DNA of 64,000 nt, from assembly GCA_003342895.1 (NCBI GenBank), contig PTFA01000230.1:620001-684000 (forward strand). The letters are read 5' to 3'. The notes beneath the pieces are model-generated. The model had not been told where the DNA came from, searched no databases, and saw nothing but the letters and a program-made list of their open reading frames with translations. A program made the position numbers and the translations under genes. This document shows positions 34,801 through 48,900 of the stretch, one piece after another. The stretch is from Casuarius casuarius (lineage: Eukaryota > Chordata > Aves > Casuariiformes > Casuariidae). The first letter of the stretch is position 1, and every line of letters begins with the position of its first letter.

Positions 34801-37800
34801 AATTAGTAAAGAGTGAGTAATGGTGAAGACAATCACCTGTTTATGCAGATTATGCCTACTGTTTGTATTTCTCAATCTTTGCTTTTTCACTCTGTCCTGA
34901 TGTCTACAAGGTGACTGAGAACAATATAAAAATGCACTGATGCAGAACCCAGTACCCACCCAGCCTATGCCAGGTAAAGAGATGCATTTTAAAGACAATA
35001 ACAATATATTACATTTTTCAGAAAGAGCCCTGCTAGAATTCCTAGAGGGGTCAGCTTGGGAGAATGTTACGGTTACCAGACACCTCTCAAGAACCAGACG
35101 ATAAAGAACAAATTTTTGCTTGTCTTGTCTAGGTAATGCCAAACAGGCTTGTGGGATGTGTTTTGGCAGCTGTGTGTACAGGGACAGATGTGACTACAAT
35201 GGGCAGAGAGGCTGTGTGGCTGCTGATATGGCTTATGATGCCTGCAAATCACTCGTTTCCTTCCACCTCCAGCAAATCATCAGCTTGTAGATCAGAAAAG
35301 ATGACTGAACAGACACATAAAGTATTTTTTATTCCCAGATATACTCTAGGTACCTCCATGGTGACTGGCTTTGGAGGAATTGACTCTCCTGGGGCTAAAA
35401 TTGGGGCTGGCAGGATGATGAATAATACGAAGGTCAAGATTACAGTGGAGTGATGGAAAATCTGATTTCTCCCGTTGCTGAGTTCCTAATGTGATGACTC
35501 ATAGGTGGAAGGGGAGGGTGGGGGGAAGGTGGCACCTCTTGGCAGGAAGAGAGGAGAAACAGGCAAACCATCGCTCCACCCTAAAAAGCTCCCACACTTG
35601 GGGAAAAAATGGCACAAGGTAGCCATGGCTCTGGAAGTTTGCTTCAACAAATGTGACTTAGAACATCTGATTCCTGAACATACTTTTCAGCAGAGTTGTC
35701 TATTTTTCAGATGCTATGGGCACCAAAAGGAGTGCTGCTGGTAAGATGTCAGAAGTGTGTGAGCAAGTTTTTATTCATATTGTATATCCTTCTTTTCAGA
35801 GCAGCTGCTGCCTTTGTACTTGCTGTTCCTTATCGTAGTGGGTAGGACTGATAGTCTGATTATCCCAAACTTTCACTGAGTCTTTTTTCTCTGTTTTTAC
35901 ATCTGCACCTCACAGAAACAGTTAGGAGGTCAAGTTTACTAAGAATTGTAGTTCAATTGCCACATCAGTAAGTATTATTATAGTTAATTACAAATATTGT
36001 TATTCCAGGGATACATATAAAGGTTTGCAGGTTTTCAGCAAAAGGACTTGCCATTGTAATAGATGCATAAGTTAGATGTAATATTGGTTACAAGACAGAG
36101 GGAAACTTCATGACAACCAGGTGGCTTTTGTGGTAGATTTATCTATAATAATGAATTGGCTCCAGCTTTTGAGGAATATGAGCTTCGACTACTTCATTGC
36201 GTTATTGGAGAAAAAGAAACAAAAACAAAAATGAAAAATCCTCCCAAGGAACCTTTGGCTTCCAGCTCTGCATTCAGCCACTTATAGGTCCTTTCCTTCA
36301 TATAAAGTCATATAACATTTCTTTCACTGGAGCAGATCATAGATTAGATTAGAGAGTGTAAGTAAAATATTATTCTAATTAATTCTGATATTAATATTTA
36401 TAAGGTTGATCAATAGTCTTTCTAAAACAGGGCACACTGTGATTTCTTTTATTTCAATGGAGAGAATTTTGGCAACAGGATGAAAGTGCATATTTATTTT
36501 TTCTCAAGGTATATGCTGATTAGTTAATTAAATATTTTCACCAGTCAAAATGACCTCTGTATTTGGGCTGCATATTGGTTTACACTGGATTTCCCATAGC
36601 AGCAACATTTTTGCTGCATTGACTTCAGGTTACAGAAATAAAGTCTACCTCATCTATTTTAAACCTGGTTTCTTATCAGGCCAAGTAGTGTACATCCTCT
36701 GAAATCTCTACCTTTGGCAGGGAATAAAACTGAGCTGAGCTGGTCCTGCTAGCCCCAAGTTCCTGTTTTGTTAAAAGGTTCATAGCAGGTCAGGTATTTT
36801 TCAGTATATTTTTAAAAGCTTGGTTGGGCTAATTTAATTTCTGTTCATTAACTCCTCCCCCCACACCTCCCTTCAGAATAAACGGCCCTTCACACGAATC
36901 CAATTTAGCTTCAATATACCTTATTCAGACTGCCTTTTATTGCAAGCCACAGTTCAGCCAGCTGTAAGATTGCCCAGCTGCCTCAGGTTTCCCAATTTAG
37001 CCCTGGAAATGATTTCAGCATGGCTAAAACTTCACTGGTCAATTTGGAAGCAGGATTCAACTTGTGAAAAATGTCCCAAAATGGCCACTGAAAGCAAAAT
37101 AAAACAAAATACACACACAAAGGAAGGTGGGCATAAGGAGATCTGGTTGGGGATTTTTTCCTAGGGTGAAAGGATGTATATGGGCTGCGCAGCAGAAGTT
37201 GAAAATCAATTCTTAGGCTTGCACTTCTGCTACCCTCTGAGGGACTTCTCTTCTTGGCCTGGGCTTAATTGCAGCACTGATATAAACAAGGGGCTTAGTG
37301 TGAAACTCTGTACAGGCAGCTGGAGGTGAACTGGCAGTGAAGACCAAGATTGAGTTTAGCACTGAGGCAAAATAGCCTGGTTTTATCTGGGAGCAATAGT
37401 AGGAAGGAAAAAAAGGTTTGCAGCTGTGTGGTGAGAATGCATGTCTAATCAAAGAAATCCAAGGCATCAAATGTTCATATTTAAATGGCTAAGAGTAAAA
37501 AATAGTAACACTTAGATGTCTTACACACCATTGAACTTGAAGCTATGCACAGAGGTCTTGCCATTATATCCGAGTTGTATTTTACAATGTCCATGTGTGT
37601 GCAGCTCAACAAAGGGTTGATTAAGCATGGATTTATTGTTGCACTTTTATAGAAAACCTTAGCGTGTCTTGAAGTTTATAGAGACAGACATGTTAATGAA
37701 AGCCTTTTGGCAAACCTAGAATTCCAGAATAGGTAACACTTAGAAAGTCTGATCTTGCAGTTAAGGAGAAAAATATGCCTATACAGCGTGATTCTGTAAA

Positions 37801-40684
37801 TGCTATTTGATTCTGTATATGGATCACAACAATCAGGGAGCAGAGCGCACAGGCTGTTTGCCCATGTAGCACTTTGTTTGTCCCAAGGACCATCTTGGTA
37901 TTTAGGAAAAAGGAATTATTTCTTGTTGGTTGTAGTAGACTGCTTTAAAAAATTACGTAGTCTTTTAAAATTTGTTATTAGTTGTAAATAACTGATTTAC
38001 AACTCAGTAAAGGTAAGGAGAGGCATGTATCTTTTGAGGTTAATGGATGTCAAAAAGATGCCATAAAGAAGGAGAGGAGGAAAAACACAGGTTTTCTTAT
38101 TAGCATCCTCAGATATATTCGTGCGTTTTTATGTTTATGGAGGTTTTTTCCGACAGTTTGCAAATACTGGTAAGAATAGAATGCAGCTCTGAAGGAAAAA
38201 TCTGGTCCATTGGACATTTTTAGTTAGCAAGTGCTATTTGACTTCCAAAGAAAGAGAAAGTAAATTCTTGAGGCCTGCTACTGACAATGTAACTAATGGC
38301 TTCAAATGTATGTATGAATGCATCATTACCTTCACTACACACACGTTTCTGTCTTTTCTCTTCTAAAACGTACTTTCCCTCTCAAATGTAGGTTGCCATC
38401 ATTTTAGAAGGCACTGGCTGCACAAACTGAAGTTCAGGGTCATGACAATTACACAGCAACATGTATATATGGGCAGAAAAGTAATTAGAAAAAAATATGA
38501 CCATCAAGTAGTGTTAAGTGCATGAGCATTTCCAAAGTACATTTATGTCTTTGCCTAAAGTTAAGCACTTGCTTTAGCTTTTTTCTTAATCAAAGCTGAG
38601 TTATGTTTGTCATAATTACACAACTTAGAAGGTGATAATTGATCACTTAAAATCACTATTTCTAAAATAAAGCAAGATTTTTAAAAGGGGATTTCCTTGT
38701 CCCCTGTGATGAGCTTTAAACAAAATAGCTTAGGAATGTATGATGCGCTGTAGCAAGACAACTTTAAATACTTCTGTAGTTTTACTTCTTTAGAATTTTA
38801 TAAGTAATTATTATGTAGGTAAGTGATGTTTATTTTGATTATTGCACTTTGCAAAAAGAGACTCTGGTTATTGTGTTGTGTGCATGCTTGGTTTTGTTAT
38901 AGTTTAAAGGGGCTTGATTTCCCTTCAGTGAAATGAAATTTTGCAAAAATATCTAGTACGGTCATCACTGAGTTTTTTTCCGTGTAATCTCAAATTATAT
39001 GGACATCTAGTGCATTGCTGCAAAAGTGCTGGGGCAACTGACACTTTGGAACAGCTGACTCATACTAGTTGTTAACTTCAGTGTCCTCTTTGAAAAGTTG
39101 ACCTGTACGACTACACTGTGGGAATCAACGTCTTTCAAATTATTTGCAGATAGTCTGCACTTTTTCAGGGAGGGGAAAGTACTGAGGACAGATTTTCAAA
39201 AGTGCTCATCGTCCAATTATGTCCCCAGATGTTTTAAAGATCTCCTTGTCACTCAGCAAGCTCTCAGTGCAAGCTACCTACTACTGAGTTGTTTCTGAAG
39301 AATGACTGTGTGTGGGAAGCAATTACTGATGGTGCAAACATTTTAGATCGTGAAATAGGCTGTTTGTTTATTTTAAGCGCTGCCTGGTCTCTTGGGACCC
39401 AGACCAAGATCAGAGCGCCAGTTCTGTAGGTACAGTACAAGGAGACTATGGGAAGTCCTTTCTTGAAGGAATTTACACTTCTAAGTAGCCAGACTGAGCA
39501 GCATGAACAACATGAGGCATTTAAATAGACATGGGAAATGGGAGGGAGTGCAAAGAGAAGGGGGTAAGAAAATACTACATGAAAAAGTAGAATATGGAGG
39601 ACACGTGGAGTAAGGCTGCTGCGTAGAGACTGAGGGAGGAGTGGGAGGGAACCTCTGGAAACAGCTATTCGTCATGGGGAAAGAATGTGAGAACTGTTTT
39701 TTTTTAAAAAAAAAGTTGGACACTGATGACGATATTGTTGTCCCAAGGTCCCTCTTTCAGCTGCTTGTCATGGATCTTGCCAGCTCAGTTTTTGGCTTCT
39801 TTCTCTCAGCAGCATTTCTTCCTCAGGTTCATGTGGCTAGAGGAAACAAGGAGGCTGCTCCAGTTCTGATGCTTCTGAAATGGGATCTCCAAACAACTTT
39901 TCTCAGTATAAGAAGCCTTGTGTAATGTTTCCTTGGGTACTAGTGATGTTTCAATCAGGAACAACAAAGCGACAACAAAAAATAGTTGGGTTTGTTTCCT
40001 TTTTAGTTAAAGATGGGTATTGCACACTAGAAAACATGATTCTAAAAGAGACATTGTGAGGATTGGATGAAGTAACGTTAAATTGCAAACTCACTTCATT
40101 TTAAAATCTAAGTGCAAGAGGAGGATTTTTAACTGATTTTCTAAAGATTTTACTCTGAGCAGAGGTGTAGCTAAACACTTTGTTTAAGAATTACAAGTTC
40201 TTTGCTTATATAGCTTGCCGCAATGATTGCCTTTGAATGCTGGTTTAGTTTTGTTAATAAATTGTTATTCATAATGTTTTCATCATTGAATGCCTTACAG
40301 TTTTTATTACAGGTCCCTTAACTTGCAGGTGTTGACTGCATACATATTTCAGAAATTCTATACAAAATATCATTTTGATGCTTTTTGTTTCTTTTTTTGA
40401 GAAATGCATCTTAAAAGTGCATAAAACTCCAGACTCTGTTTCTAGATCTAAATACACCAGAATGAAAGAGCATCTAGTCTTCCTGTTCCTTCCTGCTCAT
40501 GTCTGTTCTCCCTTTTGCCTTCTTTTTTTGAAAGTTAACATTTTACTTTAGCTGTGATATGTGACAGGAAAATGAGGGAAGTGGAAATGCAAGAGCTGTT
40601 GAATTCTGTGGGCAAATATCCTTTCCTATCTTCCTTAGAGAATGTCAAAACATTGGCATTACAGCACTGCTATACATTTTTTTT

Positions 40685-40760
40685 CTGTCTCTCCTTAGGC
40701 ACACATACCCTTTCTCCTTATCTGTGTAATATGGTTATGTTACTCCAGAAATGTTTTGAA
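40685..40760 (+). repeat. Possible MIR-like 3' fragment
   Basis: 'ctttctccttatctgtgtaa' followed by 'tatggttatgttactcc' resembles the MIR tail (GTTTCCTTATCTGTAAAATGGGGATAATAATACT). The match is partial and could be coincidence. Confidence 0.38.
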
Positions 40761-41175
40761 TAGCGTCCTGGAGTCCAAAAGAAATGAAAAAAAGCAATTT
40801 ACAAGTCTATATGCAAAATGTATGTGATCATTTAGTTTAATTTCTTAAGCATTCAGCAGACGTTCTTACAAATAATTTCTAACATAGATTAAGAAGATAA
40901 CTATGAAAAAGGCAATTGGCATATGTGATGGGAAACTAATTAATAAACTTGGTTTTATGCCAAAAAAGATAGTGGTATGTTATGTAAATAATCATTTATT
41001 AAAATTAAAGCCTGGTTTAGACTGTCACAACTAAGTTTACGTAGACTATTGAGGCATTCAAATCTAATCTCTCGTTTAAGAAATCAGACCGAGTTACCTT
41101 TTCCATGGGAATGTTATTTTCTGCTTTTTTAGTTGAATGTGTTGATGTCATATTAAAAAAAAATACTAAGAATTT

Positions 41176-41194
41176 GGGGAGGGGGGGAGAAGGG
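41176..41194 (+). repeat. G-rich tract with quadruplex potential
   Basis: 'ggggagggggggagaaggg' holds runs of 4, 7 and 3 G. The 7-G run can supply two G-triplets with a one-base loop, giving four triplets with loops of 1-4 nt. Confidence 0.7.
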
Positions 41195-43267
41195 AAAGGA
41201 AGTAGTGACTCTTGGGTAAGTACTGCTTGAGTAAACCGTGTAATACCAGATGGTTAACAAAATGAGGCTGTTTTTCTCCTATTACATACAATAAACTACT
41301 GACCTAATCTGAGGACCCTAAGATTTTTTTCTGAAACTATAGATTTACAACAATATGAATTTTTATTTTCTTATTAAGACATTATTTATTAAGTGTGAAT
41401 GTGTATCCAGCTTACTTTGTTAACAAATCTCTTTTAAAAATGAAAATGAAATTAAATACCTAGATGTCGCGTTGAAAAAATATTTCTATACCAAAAGTCA
41501 CTGTTTCATCTACATAGTGCTATCTGATGGAACTATCTGATATAGATGAATCCAAATCTTAGGCTGCATTTGCAGCTTATTTTTAAAATGTGTTGAAGTT
41601 AAATGAAATTTTGCTTGTGGGAAAGTGCAATAACAGTTGTTTCTGGGCATCTTCCACATTTTCATTTTTCCATTGAGCAACTCATTCAGTGAGGCTATTT
41701 TTATTGCTAGTCAGAAGTGAATGATCTACCCGGTAGAGGCAGCAGCAAAGTGTAAAGTGTGTATCTTTCTGACGTGCAAGAACAAAACAGTTGAGCTGCG
41801 AGGAGTTCTGTTGCCTTTAGAGATGTCCCAGCATAACTATATTTTTTTAAAGTTACTATATGCCCATAGAAATTGTGAAAATCACTTTCCCAAACTTGGC
41901 ATGGGATGCATCTTGGAAATGCAGATGCTGCCGTTTAGTGGTCTCTCTTATAAAGAGGTAGATGGAATGCCTTTAGCTACCCATATTCAGAACATAAATC
42001 TAACAATATTTTTCATTTTATTTTAATTAGGAAAGAGATTATTGCTCTAGATTTTGAATGCTTCTGTTTTGGTGTGCAAACTCGCCTGACCTGTTGAAAA
42101 GGTGAGCACTGTTCAATTCAGGAAATTAAGGCCCTTTATGGTATTTGAAGTTGTGCACTCAGAACTGAGATACCTACAATAACTAGCTGCTTTTGCAAAT
42201 GCAGGGATACTGTTTATTTCTTTACCTTGCTGCTCTTGAAAAAAGGAAAACCTGAAAATAAAAAACATTTCCCAGGCAGACAGTGGCTTTCTAACATGCA
42301 GAATAATATCTCTGAAGGGGCTGGTGTATCTGCTGACTTAATTGCTGGCTTCAGAAGGTGCTGCTGAGTTTTCTTTGGTCCTGGTGCTTTGGGGAGCGGC
42401 GTAATAAATAATTGCATCTAGCAATATAGCACGTACCTGCAAAAGCTGTTCTTTGCCAGTTTGCGAGGACATTTTGTGTTGGGCCTGCTGTCTGGAAGTG
42501 TGCGCTACCTCTTTCAGTTCCCTTGTGGCTTCAGGTGCTGAGTTCTGCCAGACCTGTTAGGCTGGAGGGAGCACTGGCTCATGAAATATAAATATCTATG
42601 AAGGTTTTTATAACTCAGGCTCTTTGAGTGTTAGAGCTGAGAGGTGGTAGTTAAGCTAAGGCTGTGTGCCATGGGCTGGGCTGTAATGCACTCTCTCCTG
42701 CTAATGCTCAACTTGGCCGGATTATGGAGGGAGAGTTTGGGCCCGTGTGTAGGCTGTTTCTCCAGAGTTCAGTGTCTTTGTTTTACTTGCATTTTACCCT
42801 TGTCTGCATCACTGATCGGCCTCAATAAGAAAGGAACAAAGTCAGTTGTGAAGAGTATTAGGGGAATAATTTGATGGTCTCTGGAGCATAGCTCCAGGAT
42901 CCAGTCCAGCAAAGTGCTGGAGTCTTCCTGCAGCTGCTCACTCGCTCTCCATAAAAAAGCAGTGTTTAAGAAAGCACAACAGGTTTTCTTTAAGGTCAGT
43001 GTCATTTTTTACATTCTTTCATTGTCTTTTTCACATCTTCCTAAAAATACCCTGATGACAACTTCAGAGCTTGTTGCAATCCAGGTTTTGAATTTTGTTT
43101 ATGAAGAGTTTTTTTACCTCTATCTTCCTGTTTCTTGTATCTGTTTGAATACAGGTTTAAATTAAAAGTTGTAGTTCTTTGCTGGGACGTGTGGACACAT
43201 TAAATTGATATATGTGCTAGATAAAGGTGTAGTTAAAAGTGCGGGAGGACTTCATTTTTCCCAGGGT

Positions 43268-43325
43268 AACTTTTCTTATTTGTCTGTAAAATGAGAAGTA
43301 ATTGCACTTATCTCTGTAGCATAAA
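43268..43325 (+). repeat. MIR-like 3' fragment
   Basis: 'cttatttgtctgtaaaatg' and 'agaagtaattgcacttatc', then 'tctgtagc', match the MIR 3' region (CCTCATCTGTAAAATGGGGATAATAATACCTACCTC...). Only this portion is recognisable; the core with GGGCAAGTCAC is not seen upstream. Confidence 0.55.
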
Positions 43326-44559
43326 GCTTATCTTCACCATAATTTAATTTTTGTCTAGTGTATTCAAATAAATTATAGCCCCTTATTATTTTTCCAACAC
43401 AGATGCCCATTATGACATTTCTAGGTCAGATGACTTCAGATCTCAGACTGTTCTTTAAAAATTATTATTCTATCCTTTTTTATCCATGAAGTATTCAGAG
43501 CATCCTTTTAACTTCTCAGAGGAAAGGTGCCAAATTATTTAAGTATTTGATGTTTTATCATACAGTTGTGTTAATTTTTCATTTACTTCAACAAAGCTTC
43601 CCCACACTTCACAGTTAAATGAATATTTTGAAAGTTAACATTTGGTGGGGAGTTTATAGATAAATGATGAAACCTTGTAGCCTGCAAAGATAAATCTTGA
43701 GTAGCTGCCAGTAGGTAGATGACTAACTTCAATTCAAGCAATTTAACAGCAATCAGTTTGAGGTCAAGTAACTCTGGACAGTGTAGTTTAATGTGTTGTC
43801 TTTTTTCCTTTTCTTTCTTTACAAGTAAACCACTGCTGACTTCTGCTCTCGTAATTTAACTTTTTTTAGTACATTTCCTGTAGATTGTTCCCCTCAGAAG
43901 TCAAGTAAGGTACTGCCAGGATTTGAAGGGGACTGGGAACATCAACAAATGGAAATGACACTAATGTGAACCAATGGATTATTTGCATTCCAGTGCTTAA
44001 GTTATCACTTAATAGTTATAGGCTCTGGTGGCAAGACTGGACTGTGTTATGTTAGACTCAGGAACAAATGCTAATATCTTCAATGTTTTCAAATTCCCAA
44101 CCATATTTGGTAAATTGTGCTAGTGTTGACCCTTCAAGGCTGCCAAGAGTCTTGTTGGCAAAAATGCCACTTTGGTGAAGAAATAACTTCTACCACAGCT
44201 CTATTTGAAGGCCGTCCTCATTTAAAGGGGTATCATCCCACTTCATCATGATTCAGGTTTTGTAATTTTTTTTAATTAAATACGTTCATCTCCTTAATAA
44301 TGGGTTTAGTGTAAATTACCCTTATGTATTACATGCTTTTCTCTACTTTGAATATTTTAATCTTTTATTATCCTTTCAGCAGTAAAGGATCTAGTTAATC
44401 TGTTCTGCAAACTGTTGCAAATTGTTGTACAAATCTTTCTGACCTGCATATATGCGCTCATGTTCTTTAAAAATGAAGCAAAATTAAAAGTTCCTTCGCA
44501 TTGCCGAGTGCAGCAGATCTGACCCCAACTTTTGAAGGAACACGTTCTTATACGTTTAA

Positions 44560-44755
44560 ATATAGGATTTGCTGTACCAGACCAGTCCAGCGGTCATTCT
44601 AGTCCAATGTTCTGTTTCTGAGAGCAGCCAGCTCACTGTGCTTACAGAGAAAAGACGAGAAACATTAAGTGGGCAATTGCGGAATAAATGCATCACGGGG
44701 GAAATTTCTTCCGCTTTCTCTCATTCAGAGTTTGATTTATGCCCTGAGGCATAAG
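44560..44755 (+). repeat. Ancient amniote interspersed repeat, CR1-like, degraded
   Basis: Segments 'tttgctgtaccagacc', 'ggtcattctagtccaatg', 'ttctgtttctgagagcagcc', 'gaaatttcttccgctt' and 'ttgatttatgccctgaggc' follow, in order, the layout of a dispersed repeat common in turtles, crocodilians and birds ('...TACTGGATCAGACC..GGTCCATCTAGTCCAGT..CCTGTCTC...'). I assign it to non-LTR/CR1-type relics from memory of this pattern; the exact subfamily is uncertain. A 61-codon open frame inside it is incidental. Confidence 0.68.
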
Positions 44756-45892
44756 AAGTCCATTCCAAGCTTTTGCAGATTTTTTTTGTTTAATTGTGTG
44801 CTTTTTAATACAGCTAATGCTGATCAGAACTTAAAATGAAAGTTGTCTGTTGTGTATTTGCACATTTACTGTGCACAAAAAAAATTAAATGAAGAAAGCC
44901 TGGGTTTAAATAATGTTGATGCAATAGAGAAAATAACCTAAATCTCTTTTTCTTTAGAAAGTATAAGGAATTGAGTTTCATATGTACAGGCAGAATTAGA
45001 AAACCTAATATTTAAGAACATTTGAAAGTGTAGTCCCTTATCATTGCATTTGCAGACATCAGGTGGAAAACTGCTGTTTCTGTGGTTATTCCATGTGGTC
45101 TCAGAGGTTTGGCTAAATGTTTGCCCATCTTCAGGATTGGATCCCCAATCACAATCATTTGAGAGATGTCTTGAGCTCTCTTAGGGCCTCTGATGTTGTA
45201 AAATCCTCAGTACTGTGGAAAAAAAGGTGTTTTGAAATCACCTTTTTTACTTTTTTAAGTGAATCCTCACACAAATGATGGCTGCTGCTACTGCAAAGAT
45301 CTTGCGAGAATGTCATAACTCTCATCACCTAAGAAATATCATGTACTACCTGTTGGATCACTGCTCAAGCAGTACCTTGATATTCGTAATGAGAACAAAA
45401 TGGTTACCATTAACCTTTGAAGGTCCAATGCAGTATCAGTATAAATGTGTTAAAACAGAAAAGGAACATTATCTTATTGCAAAATGAATCCTGTGATTCT
45501 CCAGCAAATCGAGATCTTTCAGATTTCTGTTTTCAAGTAGTACAGGTCAGTAGCTGAAGCCACTTTCTTTTGTTTGGGTTTTTTTTTGCTACTTTTATGC
45601 CCTCTGCTTGTCAATGGACTGCCTTACTTTAAGAAAAATAAGTAAAGGTATGGAAATCTGTTTGAATAAAAATTGAACAAGTAACTCAGGAATTAGGCCA
45701 ATAGTTGTATAATTGAGAGTGCTGGTGTGTCTGTACACTGTGTGCATTCAGACCATAAAGTCCCTTTCTAATGAAGTCATTGTTTATAAAGCAGTTCTTC
45801 CTTAAAACTAGGTTGCGAATAATCCTGCAGTGGTTGAGGAATTTTGCTTCTTTTGAGGTGAACTATTAAGAATTACTATAAATTGACACTGA

Positions 45893-45906
45893 TTTTTTTT
45901 TTTTTT
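45893..45906. repeat. Poly-T run (14 nt)
   Basis: Fourteen consecutive T bases between 'cactga' and 'actctc'. Simple homopolymer. Confidence 0.9.
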
Positions 45907-48900
45907 ACTCTCTTATGTGCTCTTCCATATATGGATCTGCAACATACTGTGTTTACCTTTATGTGCACACACATACACATATACACTACAGATTCCTTTA
46001 TTAAAAAAGAGCAAGCAGGAAAGCAAACAAGCAAAACAAAATTTGCTGATTGTCTTCTGTCTCCGTTCCCACTAGAGTGCTCGCTGTGCCACACTAGCAG
46101 CTGATTCATTTTTCAGATCTTGAATGATGACTCTTGCCTTGTCCCTGCTGTGTCTGAGATGAAAGCAGATGCTCTTGATCATACGGTGTAATCTGAAACC
46201 TCTGATTTCAATTTGACCTGGCAGGATTTCTTATGAAGATAGTCTCTATTCTATCCAGAACTGCTAAAGAAGAAGAAGAAAAAAAAAAGAAAGAACCACT
46301 GAAGTGTTGTATATAGGTTTATGTTGGGTTTTTAAATTTCTATCAGTGATTTCAGTGTTATGACTTCAGACTGTCATTGTTCTAGCTAGGATGCTTAACC
46401 TAATAATACCCAAAACCCTTGAAGCATTATCACAGAGCAGTGTTCAAAATCCACAGAAGTATCTTCAACAACTTTTTGCACTGACTTCTGCAAGCCTGCC
46501 TGCCCTGCACATTTAAATACAAGATTACTTTGTGCAATGTTTAATTTCAGCAATGATTTCTTGCACATGGGGTCCACTTCTAATGATTGACAACTGCATT
46601 CAGCAATTCTTCTTCTCACAAATGAGATGCAGAAATTCTGCCCTACCTTGGCCAATTAAGATGGGGAATAAACTTTTATTCAGCCACTGTAAATTTCACT
46701 GCCATACTTTAGTAACCTAACTGGTTTCTCTACAGCATTTAGTTAGGAAAGCTAATGTTTTCTGTGGCTGACTGACCTGAAATATTTGGAAGAAGGTAAT
46801 AGAGCAGTCATATCTGATGGGAAAAAGAAAGGAACATGCATCTATGATGCTAGCCAGAAGCTAGCAGACCCATTCAAACACAAGCCAGCTGGCAAACCAG
46901 AGACCTGGTTTGGTCTAAATGTTGTCTGTGTTGAGCAGAGTGATGATTAATTTGTCCTTTCAGTTTGCTGAGTTGCCTTCCACCACAGCAGTACAGGGGA
47001 AATGTTTCTTACGTGGTTTGAAGGATTTTCAGGTTCTCAGAATTCACTCATGGTGGTATGACTTCTACGAGATACTATTCTTAACAACATTTAACAATCC
47101 TTTTCACATAGCTTTTGCATCTCCTTCCCCTGATTTTCAGGGAAATATATTTTATATGCACATAACATCCTGCTATGTCAAATATCCACGGAACATACCA
47201 GTCTGGTAATTTGAGATAGGCAAGCTAAGAAACATTGCAGCATGGAAGAGAGATCAGTAGGCATTAGATAAAGACATTGCACTTCAGGAACGTGTGGAGT
47301 GAAAAATATCCGGAAGGTTACTGAGAGATGAAGACTCAATTTGATCAGAAAAATGGAGCTGGGCACACATACGGATGTGCGAGCTGTTGCTAATAGTTAG
47401 GACTTCGGCAATTTTTTGCCAAAGTGGAGTGAGGAGAAGGAATAAATACACATTTTTTTTTTTAAATCTAGTCAGCCAAAAAGAAAAAGAAACAGTAAGA
47501 TATAAGTGATGAAAATCTGATTGCATTCAAATAAGGATGACCAGTTCTGAGGATGGAGAGAAGCAATAAAAATGATTTGTGAAGAGCTTGTTCTTTGCTC
47601 AACTCATAAGGCAGAAGACATCACCAATGTAGACACTTGGGCCATGATGAATAGCCCACTGACTAGAGCCAGTGATTCTCCTAAGAGGACTAACGGCAAG
47701 AAGGGCCATCTCACTTGCAGGGAGGAGACCTTAGTCTGTTCTTGTTCACGTATTAATCAGAAATTATGTCTTCATAACGCCCTGGATATTGGTTTGGAAT
47801 AACCAAAGCTCATTTCAGGAGATTAAGACTCCACCAAACTTAAGGAACGATTTAGTGTATTTTGCACTGTTTTCTGCTACAAACTGTAAATCCCACAGTA
47901 CAAGTTGTCATTACTGATTACTTGCTCCAGTACAATGGCTAAAAGGCTTCAGCCACAGTCTAATTATGTGACAGATTTTAATCTGCACACTAAATCTTAG
48001 TCCACAGGATAATAATGGGTAGCTGACTCCTGCAGTTGCTAATAAGTAGCCATGCACACAATCACATAACTGCAAAACAGAGGTGGCAAAATATAAAGCA
48101 TAAATTAAGAATGGAATAATTATCTATTTCAAATATCATCCCTTCTCTCTGGGCATGGCCTTTTACCCTCCCCACAAGATCCTGGCTTTTTCAGCTCACT
48201 TTTCTATACATGCTTGTTATGTTTTCCTTTTAAAGTATGAGCGTCTCAGTGACAAAGTTCTGATATTAGTTTTGCTTACCTCAGAATTGTATTTTACAAG
48301 CATTTATCATGGTTGTAGCTATCTGTCAGAAAATAGTAGAGCTTGAAGGGTTTCTGCACAGGTATGTAGCATTCAAATAGTATTTTGCCTGTCACTGAAT
48401 GGGTGCCATTGTACCCTTAGCTCTTTTCTCCCCAGATTAGAAAAAGATTGCAAAAGAAGGCTCTTTGTTTGTTTGCCTTGATTATTAGGAGATCTGATGT
48501 TGGGAAAATGCAGGCATGATTCCAAAAAAGGTATTTAAAAATCTGACTAAATTTTATGAGTCTCACTGGAAATTGTTATCCTGATGAAAAGTACCTGTGA
48601 GGAATATGAAGTTACCCATAATATTATGATTCATTACATTCACAGTGGATTCATCCCCAGTGTTAAAACAAATAAATAAAAAAGCAAAGTGGATCTTCAA
48701 AACTAGGAGATTAAAAAAAAATCTCATGATTTATTTAACCTAAAAAGAGTAAGTGTTGATTTATTTGCTTCTTTGGTTTTGTAGGCTTTCAGGGAATACT
48801 CACGTTTTGCTTTCAAACTTTCCCTTGGAACTAGAGAGGCTGCAATTTCTTTTTTTTCTTTTAAAAAGAAACCTGAGAGCCTTCTGCAGTCTCAGGACTC

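Larger units (their letters stand above)
26001..44000 (+). other. GMDS downstream intron, middle part
   Basis: No exon or gene is supported here. The stretch contains a purine-rich G4-type tract (26211-26249), a TA/TG microsatellite (27171-27213), a CpG cluster (27497-27565), a GC-rich block with a minus-strand 213-codon open frame (28148-28800), a second G-run tract (41176-41194) and two MIR-like fragments (40685-40760, 43268-43325). The remaining sequence is AT-rich and featureless to the eye. Confidence 0.8.

Noticed and set aside
34798..35142. 114-codon minus-strand open frame
   Set aside because: No domain is recognised, and the residue composition looks like translated random intron.
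44569..44754. 61-codon open frame
   Set aside because: It lies wholly within an ancient interspersed repeat copy at 44560-44755.
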